Of a stretch of DNA of 64,000 bases, positions 55,700 through 64,000 are shown piece after piece. Position 1 is the first letter of the stretch; each line of letters begins with the position of its first letter. A model generated the notes under the pieces. That model made no database searches. It saw nothing but the letters and a program-made list of their open reading frames with translations, and was not told the origin of the DNA. The translations under genes and the position numbers were made by a program. Source of the DNA: Diphasiastrum complanatum (Eukaryota; Streptophyta; Lycopodiopsida; Lycopodiales; Lycopodiaceae); contig CM055108.1 in assembly GCA_029204225.1 (NCBI GenBank), forward strand, positions 9,619,805 through 9,683,804, given 5' to 3'.

Positions 55700-56750
55700 C
55701 TGTCAAGAACATATTCTTGATAGCGCATCTGCAACTACATTGTCCTTCCCTTTAAGATATTCAATGTTAAAATCATAGGATTGAACCTATGACAACCATC
55801 TTTTTTGCTTATCATTTAATTGTGTTTGGCTCAAGAAGTATTTCAAACTATGATGGTCACTTTTAATCAAGAATTTAGAACCATATTAATAGTGTCACCA
55901 TTTCTTGAGGGCATGCACAATTGAACATCTCCTTATCATGAGTAGGATATGATGCTTCCCCGCTGACATCCACTATAACCATGAAGTGTAAGCTAAAGTT
56001 GGGTTGCACTAATAAAGGAGCCGTTACCAACGATTCCTTAAGAGCTTCGAAAGCCAACTGAGTTCCTTCATTGCATTCAAAATTATCCTTTCTCAAAAGA
56101 TGGGTGAGCGGTGCTAGAACTTTTGAGATGTCCTGGATAAATATTCTATAATAGAATGCTAAACTCAGGAATCCTCTCAATTCTCTAATGTTGTCAGGTG
56201 ATTTCCAATTCTTGATTGCCTCAATCTTCTTCTGGTCCACCTTGATTCTTTCCTTGGACACAATGTGCCCCAAGTATTCCACCTCATCTCAAGCAAATTC
56301 ACATTTGGTAACCTTTGCAAACAACTTGTATTCTTGAAGAATACTTAAAACTGTATCCAAATATTTCACATGTTCTTCCATGTTTCTACTATATATCAGG
56401 ATGTCATCAAAGAATACCAAAACAAATAAATAAAGATAAGGTTCAAAAATACGATTCATAAGATCTTGAAAAGTGGCAGGAACATTAGCTAATCCGAAAG
56501 GCATAACTTTTATTTAATAATGTCCCCTATCAGTTCGGAAAGCTGTTTTATGCTGATTCTCTTCTTTGACCTTAATTTGAAGGTATTCTGAACATAGATC
56601 TATTTTCGAAAAGATGTTGGCTCCCTTTAAAGCATCCAACAAATCATCCACCCTAGGAATTGGATATCTGTTTTTGATGATCACTTTGTTAAGAGCTCGA
56701 TAATCAATACACATCCTGAACATTCCATCCTTCTTCTTAACCAGCAACAT
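55700..56750 (-). pseudogene. RT and RNase H (chromovirus H)
   Basis: Reading from 56750: [40 protein letters not shown], a stop, [20 protein letters not shown] and the catalytic FFDD box before ILIYSRN, then EYLGHIVSKERIKVD and FEALKESLVTAPLL. RNase H begins VIVDVSGEAS but loses about 30 residues before SYPTHDKEM. It resumes in another frame as SDHHSLKYFLSQ and VVADALSR. Confidence 0.92.
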
Positions 56751-57540
56751 GGGAGAGGCAAAAGGTGATTTACTTCGAACAATAAATTCTTGTGAGAGTA
56801 ACTCCTACACCTGTTTATGGACTTCTTCTTTTTCAGCCCTTGATAGTCTGTAAGGTGGTAAATTGACCAGTTTAGTTTCCGATTCCAATTCAATGGGATG
56901 GTCATAAATCGAGTAGGAGGTTCACCTTTGGGTAACTGATCAGCAAACACATCGGAAAATTTACCCAAGATCTTCCGAATCTTTGGATCATTCACACTTT
57001 GTTTTACCTTGGACAATGCTTTTGTTTTGACTTCTTTGACTTGTCCCTCAACTTCTTCGATCCTGAGCACAAACATTTCCACATTCGATCTAGACAGCCT
57101 TTGAGCCTTCTCCACAAAAATCAGCTGCAAAGTTGAAGATTGTTGAGTAGATTAAACGTTGTGTAGTTTTCCTTGTCTAAAGCTCATCACTCCTTGATCG
57201 AAGTTGATTGTCACATTCCCCAAGGTCTTACTCCATTCCACTCCTAGTATAACATCAATTGGGCCCAGCTCCACAATATGGAAACTTGTTTTGAGAGTAT
57301 AATCCTAGATTTGCAAATTAACCACTAGGGTGATGTTATTATAAGGAATGAATACTCCATTGGCAATCTGTACTCTCATCATATCAAAATGATCAAAGAT
57401 ACTAAACCGCAGTTTCATAATGACTTACTATTAAAGAAATTATGCATACTACCACTATCTATTAAGCAGAACACTGTCCTTCCATTATGAATGCTTGCAC
57501 ATGGAAGGTTTTGCTAGATGTTTGCGGGGAAAAGGGCCTC
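56751..57540 (-). pseudogene. Protease and RT N-terminus (chromovirus H)
   Basis: The protease site LIDSGSMHNFFNSK lies near 57430-57475, then VELGPIDVILGVEWSKTLGN and NVTINFDQGVMSF, which end the domain. The frame 57130-56681 follows with EKAQRLSRSNVEM and ILGKFSDVFADQLPKGEPPT, the segment before RT. Frameshifts lie near 56900. Gag is not found; homology ends near 57540, so the 5' part is missing. Confidence 0.85.
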
Positions 57541-59100
57541 TTTTTCAAGTTATTTTCGATGAAAAATCATCGTCGCGAGCTATTACGCTGACGCGGAACT
57601 GTTAAAAAATGACGCGTAAATGGCCCATAATGGCCGGTTGCACTGCTATTAAAATACTGATCATTTGCTAATTTACGTTGTATGAAAATTCCATTTATGC
57701 GGCCTATGCCCCTAGCTTTCGGGTTTGTCGGGACTAGGAGGTGCCAAGTATTTTCGTAATACAGTTTTAATAATTAAAAACTTGGCCGTGAGCCCATAAA
57801 AACTGAAACTGTAAATAGAGCCCAACTTGACTTTGAAATTGCAAGTTGAGGCCAAGTTAGGTGTTAAGAACGAATTTGGGCCAGTGCCCTATTTTTAGAG
57901 ACAGTTTTTGAAAAGTCATAAGGAGGTGTCCCATTTTTTGAAGGGGTACACCTCCAGCCCATTGAGCCCCCATGTATAACCAGGGAGGAGTGTGGGACAA
58001 TACTCTCATTGTCATCTTCTTAGAAAAAGAGAGAATTTGTGTCGAGAAGTTTGGAGAGAAAGGGAAGGAGTAGAAGGTGTTTTGCTTGGTGCCTCCAATC
58101 TCTTCCACTTCCAATTTGTGCTCAATCCCATAGAAGCAAGGAGGAGGAAAGGAGAAGAGGCTGATCTGCCTAGTGCCTTCCACTCTAACTTCTTTGTTGA
58201 ATCTTTGCTGCAAACTGCTTATATTTTATTGCTATTCATTCATTGCTATTGATCTGTTGGTTGATTTATAGCATTGTGTTTATTCTTTGGATTATTGTTT
58301 GTGGATTGTGAGTTTATGCCCTTGCTGCCTCTAACACTTGGTTGTAGACTGTGAGGATTTGAAAACCTTCTAACATTGTGTTGCAAGCCTGCGAAATTGT
58401 GGAAAGTTTTGCTGTCTCATTGAATTGACAAAGACTTGATTATGAAAGACTGAACCTTGTTTGCAATCCACTTCTAGTAATATTGTTGTTTTGTGTGTGA
58501 AGTGAATCATAAGCCTTCTTGAAACTTGGTAATCATTGGTTTCTCACATATCTCCCAGATGGTTCCATTTCTTAGTAGGATGTTGGTGGATCTAAACTCA
58601 TTCTGCCTGGTTAATCATTGGTCTATGTTTCGTTAACCAAAGAGCTATGTAAATCTATAGATAGTGAGCCACAGACCTTTTCAAATCTGCTTGTAGAAAG
58701 ATGTGGCCGTTTTCTTGCTTGGACCAGATCTATGAAGAAGCTACCCTCTATTCCCGTTAGTCCGTGAAAGGACAGCTAGAAACCTTGTGCTTGAAGATTC
58801 GTCAGAAGAGGAGCAGCCGGTCCATTGCATTCTTGACGACCTGCTGTAGTTTAGTCCCTTTGTTGAAAAAGGCCATTCAATGGATGAGGCACCTGAGGAT
58901 CCTCCTTTCTGTCTGTGGCCTGCTGCGTCTGTGAGGGCCATCGCTACTATCTAAACAGACCTGTCTTTGCTTGAAATTAACCTTATAGAGACAAGTTTTA
59001 GAAGTCGCTGATGGTTGGTTTGAACGACTGTCTGTGCAAAAATGTAAATGCGTTGCACTGTCTCCTCCCTTGTTGAGGGCCGTGGCTCCTTTCCATAACC
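57541..59100. other. Unassigned, possibly an LTR or leader
   Basis: No domain is recognised in 1.56 kb. A stretch near 58740-58950 reads with few stops on the plus strand (VLEDSSEEEQPVHCILDDLL) but has no known motif. The change in composition at 57540 marks the truncation point of H. Confidence 0.4.
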
Positions 59101-59600
59101 TGCCTGCGTGGAGAAGCTGATCTGTGCCTTATTCCCTACGCTACCCTGGTATTCATTTCACTTACGCTACCCTGGTATTCATTTCACTTCCTGTAACCAA
59201 ACATTCCCTTCACTTCTACTCCTATCAACGACCCTGTGGCCAGCGGATTGGCCTGCGGCAACCATCCCTACCTCCGCCCTGTCTCCCGCTGGGAAGAACC
59301 CTGCCCTGCGATCTGATATCCTCCTGCCTTGTCCACGGCCCGGCCTGCGTGCCATCAGATCGGCCTCCTGCCTTCTGAATCTGCGGCCCTGCGACCTCTT
59401 TGCTAACCTTTTTGCGATCTCCCTGCCCACTCCCTCCTCGCTGCTTGCGACCCAGTTCGCGCCCTCTTGCCATCATCTGACCCTGTGGCTCCCTTCTCCA
59501 TTTGTGCCCCAGCCCTACCTGCGGAATCGTTCACCTGACCTGACCCCCTGCAACATATCCCTTTGATTTGTTCCCTGCCCTGCGGCCCATTACCCATAGT
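59101..59600. repeat. CT-rich patch with repeated CCTGCG words
   Basis: CCTGCG occurs seven times between 59101 and 59585 in C/T-rich sequence. A perfect 26-bp tandem duplication (unit ACGCTACCCTGGTATTCATT plus six bases) lies at about 59138-59189. The long open frames here follow the base composition and show no domain. Confidence 0.6.
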
Positions 59601-60125
59601 CTATGGGCCACCTCATCTCCTACTTATGTGGAAAGATCCACCTTGTGGCCCTTTCCTGAGGAACCATTGTGGACGGGGTCTGAATGTCCTTTCTCAGCAA
59701 TGCCCTAATCTACCTCGGAAAAGCCTCCCAATCACGATCTGAAGTGGCTGTGGAAAGGTTCTTTAGGAGGCCACTGATCTCTGACTCCGCCTTGACTATG
59801 GCTATCGGGTGCTTCATGCTGCTCCGCAGATCTGGCTACCAAACAGTAGGTGACCTGTCCAATCTATTTGGAATACTTCAATGTGCCCAAATGTATTAGG
59901 GAAGTGCTTTGTATTTTGAGGCTTATACTTATAGTGTGAAGTGTAACGGAAGGTATTGTCTTTGGAAACATGCTTACCTTTCTTGACGATATTATCTTTA
60001 GTTTTCTGTCAACCCTGAACGGAAACTTTTTAAGACTCCTTAAGGCCTAAGAGCTGCAGTTTTGTCAATCGCTTGCAAGCGATGAGGTGTGTCTCATTCC
60101 ATTTCCTTCTCTTGATTTGATTTGA
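59601..60125. other. Unassigned spacer
   Basis: A 71-codon plus-strand frame at 59684-59899 shows no recognised motif. Nothing else is seen. Confidence 0.45.
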
Positions 60126-60600
60126 TCACCAAGACAAAAGAAATTTATCACAAAAATAAGATCCAAGCACCCCTATTGGATTCAACAAATACCAATGATT
60201 CTTTCTATTGAGAGTTGGAATGGATTTGAAAAGATTTGACACCAAGATTTTCCTTTTCTCTTGACTAGTTCGCTCAACTTTTGAGATTTTTGAACAAAAG
60301 ACAAGTTTTGTTTCAAACACATGAAAATAAACCGTAATCACTTCTTTTGGACTCACTCTTGACCCAAATACTCTACCCTTTTAGATTTGGATTGAATTTG
60401 ATTTGGTTTGACAACAAACTATACCACAAATTTTCACAAAATATGGATCTACACTAGATCACATAAACTTGACATGTACACTTGATTTAAACACACAAGA
60501 CAAATCAAATCTCCACTTTTTGAATCCTCTTTTCCCCAAAGAATCTCACTCTTGAGATTAGGAATGGACATGAAATGGTTTGATAACAATTTATGTCAAG
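60069..60600. repeat. Degenerate 172-bp tandem repeat, about three units
   Basis: GGTTTGAC-like words end at 60240, 60412 and 60584, exactly 172 bp apart, each preceded by a GAG(T/A)TTGGAATGG-like word. The units are AT-rich and strongly diverged. A further related word pair occurs near 60814-60866, out of period. Confidence 0.6.
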
Positions 60601-61750
60601 AATTTTTTACCAAGCTTAAAAATTTGACATTTAGAGATTCACAAAGATCCCAACCATGTATGAACACTCAAATGTGGACTCCTCATTGTTCTAGACACCC
60701 AATGGGATCACAAATTGTCCCTCACACTCTCACAAATAAAGTTGAATAGAACTTATTTGAGTTTCATATATACAATGTCAAAAAAATTTGCTCAAAAAAT
60801 TGAATTCATTCACACCTATTGGACGCCACCATGTACCAATGACTCAACCACTTTAGAGTTGGAATGAAATTCAAATTTTCAGAAATATGGTGCTTCTCTC
60901 TCACTAGGATATGTTCTTACGAACAACTAATTCCACTTAGCAAGATTTGATCACCATGAATAAGACAGTTTTTCCACCAAAGTCAAGAATTGAGTTACAA
61001 GTTCTTGCTCTCTACAAAGGAAGAATCTCTTGAAACTTTTGGATCAACCACAACACATATGCCTCACTCACCTTTATGACTTTAATTCAAGCCAAAAACA
61101 CACTCACATACTTGAGTAGGGGTGAACAATGTGACTTGGATCTCAAATTTTTCTCCTAGAACTTGCCAACAATTCCTATCACCTTGTATTGGTAGATTTT
61201 GCCTTTATGAGTGTTTGTGCTCTGGAACTTCACTGAGATTTCACTTGGAGGACTGATCCAAGGGTGACTTCTAGCACTTAGATGCTTCTAGTCTCAACCC
61301 TTTCACTCTTGAACACATCTAGAATGAAGGTACAATGGATTTCAATCTCTCTCCTTGCAAATCACTCCCTAGTTTATGGTTTTTGGCAATCTTTCTCTCT
61401 CAACTTTAATGCACACTCAAAGCATCTGAGAATTTGCTTAAATGTATTGTAATCAAGCTTTAAATAAGCTATATGATTGATCTAAACCAAGAACAAATAA
61501 TTGGAATAGAATCAATGCAAGTGAAAGCTTGAAAAATGCACTAAAATTGACTAGTTTTGGATGTATGTGGAAAATAGTATACCAAAGTGAAAATAGATGC
61601 TCAGAATAGGTACTGTATGGCCACGTGTGTGTGGAGGAGGGTACACCTACATCCCATCAATTCAAACTCGCCACCTCAAGATTATCTAGTTTCCAAGAAC
61701 TTGCTAATTTTGGTGTAGTTTAGATCAATGCCATAAATGCTCTTGTTCTT
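60601..61750. other. Unassigned, leader side of a minus-strand copia LTR
   Basis: No coding domain is seen. CCACGTGTGTGTGG lies near 61620. The primer site at 61751 faces this region, so it would be the internal leader of that element, but no gag was found. Confidence 0.4.
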
Positions 61751-61763
61751 GGTTCTGATACCA
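61751..61763 (-). promoter_or_regulatory. Primer binding site of a minus-strand copia element
   Basis: The minus strand reads TGGTATCAGAACC, matching the initiator tRNA-Met primer site used by plant copia elements, two bases from a CA that would end the LTR (TTTGACA). Confidence 0.8.
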
Positions 61764-62400
61764 TGTCAAATTTCAGAGAATTAAAGACCAAGAATGGATC
61801 CAAATCAGATCCACAAGAGTGATTGGGTGTTAGATTCAATTGATCTACCAATCTACACAAGATTAGAGCCCATTAGATCAATTCTACATCAACAAATCTC
61901 ACAAGAACAATCAATTATGATCAAAACTATGGCAAGAAGGTTTCACACGTGTGAAAAAATGTTCCTGTACTGCTTGCCAGTAGAGAAGAAAGTACATACA
62001 AGTTAAAGCAATAGAATCAAGAAATCACAAGACTAGCATCCAAAAACTCAAGATATGTCTCCAAAACCAAGATTTTACTTCCATGTTTATTATGGCCTAA
62101 TGTGGCTCTATATATACACAAAAGGGAACTCAAGCTGATGCTAACACAATTGATTTGGCATCTGTGAGAGTGCCTAGTCATCAATTGATCCACCATTCAT
62201 CATCAATATGGCACATGGTCCATGATTCCTAGCTTATAGCCACCTCCCTTGATTTTAGGCAATTTTTCTAATTTATAGGGACTTGCACAAATATCTATTA
62301 CAAGTGGGATCTAGCCTACTACTGATGTTTTCACACATGTGAGCAGTCCTACACGTGTGTGAGACCACTCGTACCCATGTAATATAGCATTTTCTACCAC
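61764..62400 (-). repeat. Copia LTR, minus strand (outer end unresolved)
   Basis: It precedes the primer site on the minus strand. A TATA box lies at 62109-62116 (GTATATATAG on the minus strand). Three ACACGTGT or ACACATGT palindromes (near 61945, 62332 and 62352) resemble those in elements A and B. No partner LTR is in the window, so this may be a solo LTR or a truncated element. Confidence 0.6.
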
Positions 62401-62855
62401 TAGAATGGAGCCAAGTGGCATAATACTACTAAACTAGTTTTTGGCCAATTTAACCACTAGTTTCCAAATTAAATGAGATGTACAACCTATATGATCTATC
62501 TAAATGACTTAGGCATAGATTTCACACTTGGGAACAGGCTCCACACATGGCTTGTGGCTTTTCCCAACCATGCTAGAGTCGATACATGCACCTTTCAAAG
62601 TATCTTGTTCCATTGTCTTGTCATTGTTTCGATAGTGGACAAAGCTTGAAGGCATGCCTTACGTGCATGTTGCTTGTACATTATTGAAGGTTCTCATTTA
62701 GGGTTGTTGATGAACCTTGTAGGTTGACCTTATAGCTTCTTGTTGTTGATTTTCCTTTGTGACAAGATATCTCACTCTTCAACATTGATGTGTTGTGCCT
62801 TGTGTGCTTAAAAGTAACTATGTATAAATCTTGTCCATGGTGTGCTAGTTTTGGG
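62401..62855. other. Unassigned spacer
   Basis: No recognised gene. Part of it may be the distal end of the LTR to its left. Confidence 0.4.
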
Positions 62856-62992
62856 GGCAAATGCTTGGTTAGGATGCAACAAATAAAAGAATCAATTATA
62901 TAGCCATTAAGAGGAGAAGAAGAAAATGTTGGAGAACACATAACAAGAATGAAAGACATGAACAAACAGTTAGTTGTGATAGATAGTTAATA
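62856..62992 (+). pseudogene. Small copia gag shard
   Basis: One frame reads RMQQIKESII, a stop, then EEENVGEHITRMKDMNKQLV. This resembles the helix of the UBN2 gag domain (V-EHI-R-K-L-NQL). It is too short for a firm call. Confidence 0.4.
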
Positions 62993-63440
62993 TTTGGTAT
63001 GCATCAATTTCAACTATCTTCTTTATTTGAAGAGATTATAACAAGTTTGAACTAATCTCTTGGAAAAACACATTTTGCATGTAATAATCAACAAATATAC
63101 TTTTATAAGAAGAGCAAAGAATGATAACATTTCCAAGAAAATATCTAGAGAGAGCATTTTTTGCTTAAATAAAATCAAAGAACAATAGCAAACAAGAAAA
63201 ACATGGAAAAGTCAAGGGACACAAGATAAATGTATCTTCAACAAAAAACAAAATCTACCTTTTAAAATTGTGAAAATTTTGATCATTTTTACAAAAAATC
63301 TAATAATAAAAATTATACATATATAGATTCAGATGAGTATCTTAAATTTGAGAGTGACATATCTGATGCTATAGATAGAATTGGAGTTCCATTTTGTTTT
63401 AGATTGTAGGAACTTGATTTCAGTATAAATTATAGAGTTA
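62993..63440. other. Unassigned AT-rich spacer
   Basis: No gene is recognised. A-runs and T-runs dominate. Confidence 0.45.
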
Positions 63441-63671
63441 TTGATTGTTTGGACCTGAAAAAAAAACAGACTTCTATCAAAGATCCTGTGATAGAGTCTG
63501 GAGTCACACTCTTGCAATTTGACATTGCAAGGGATTCATCGAGTGAAGTTTTGGTGCTCAATAATTTTTTCCTCCAGGCAATTAAAGAGAAGAACAACAC
63601 TTTGTCACAATGTCTGTTTAGTGGATGCACAACAAATACAAAATACCTGCTTGTGCCATATCACTGTAAGT
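63441..63671 (+). CDS. Possible host exon of unknown function
   Basis: A 75-codon frame from the ATG at 63449 (TLLQFDIARDSSSEVLVLNN, then FLQAIKEKNNTLSQCLF) runs into GTAAGTAAG at 63669, a consensus 5' splice site. A pyrimidine-rich acceptor TTTATTTTGTAG follows about 90 bp later, and a TTTCAG lies about 25 bp upstream of the frame. No domain is recognised and the joined frame soon stops, so it may equally be chance. Confidence 0.3.
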
Positions 63672-64000
63672 AAGTCAATTTAAATGCTTCTTGTTGTTTA
63701 TAACTTTATCATTGGCATTATCATTAGGAATATTTCTCAAAACTCTCTATTTTATTTTGTAGTTTGCACTGGAGTTTAGACCTGATCTCTAATTGAATGA
63801 GAGATCAACACTCTAGAGGTAAATTTTGTCCTTTTTATCAACATTTTGATATCAACAATCTAATGTGTTAGACATACCTTGATGATTATTACTAATGTGA
63901 AGATGCATGGCTATGGAGAGTTGGTCGAAATTTCATATTTATTCATGCTTTGGCCCATAAATCATGTCATTGATAAATATTTTATTTTCTTTCTTCTTCT
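63672..64000. other. Unassigned right edge
   Basis: It contains the possible splice acceptor near 63762 and no clear coding sequence. Confidence 0.4.

Noticed and set aside
59108-59566. 152-codon proline/serine/leucine-rich frame
   Set aside because: It follows from CT-rich base composition; overlapping frames on both strands are open as well.

Overview
This is almost certainly nuclear DNA of a land plant, probably one with a large, repeat-rich genome. It is AT-rich and holds many Ty1/copia and Ty3/gypsy (chromovirus) LTR retrotransposons that use initiator-methionine tRNA primer sites. It also has a LINE 3' end, long microsatellites, an intact eukaryotic tRNA-Ser gene and a diverged plant-type 5S rRNA sequence. 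The species cannot be read from the sequence. No intact host protein gene was recognised; one possible host exon lies near the right end. Nearly every long reading frame is a piece of a retroelement, most of them broken by stops and frameshifts.

Layout, left to right. 0.5-5.3 kb: a decayed plus-strand chromovirus with a complete 3' LTR. 5.8-6.8 kb: two related LINE-like 3' fragments on the minus strand. 7.5-8.6 kb: a 1.07-kb copia-type element with two LTRs, a primer site and only a gag fragment. 8.6-14.6 kb: no recognisable genes, but a strong hairpin and a TC microsatellite. 14.6-22.6 kb: an older copia element (A) split by a younger complete copia element (B, 4.3 kb) flanked by a perfect 5-bp target duplication. 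22.9-26.6 kb: decayed copia fragments on the plus strand. 27.4-31.4 kb: a decayed copia element on the minus strand (D).

33.5-33.8 kb: a 343-bp TC/AC tract. 34.7-41.0 kb, minus strand: a gypsy-type element (F), then a TAG-saturated tract, an ATTACTCG minisatellite and a long broken reading frame with a coiled coil. 41.1-42.7 kb: opposed copia shards and an LTR with 111-bp tandem repeats. 43.4-45.7 kb: a Pol III neighbourhood with a 5S-like sequence, an intact tRNA-Ser(CGA) and a duplicated flank carrying the tRNA 3' end. 48.3-53.5 kb: a well-preserved gypsy-type element (G) that keeps gag and protease but no reverse transcriptase or integrase. 53.5-57.5 kb, minus strand: a decayed chromovirus (H), with G apparently inserted in its 3' LTR. 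57.5-64 kb: unassigned DNA, degenerate 172-bp repeats, a minus-strand copia LTR and a possible host exon.

The most interesting signals are the short repeated stem-loops in the leader of G, several with a different palindrome in the loop; two gag-only elements of different superfamilies that both look mobilised in trans; and the Pol III cluster. All identity figures are hand counts, and all family calls are by eye.
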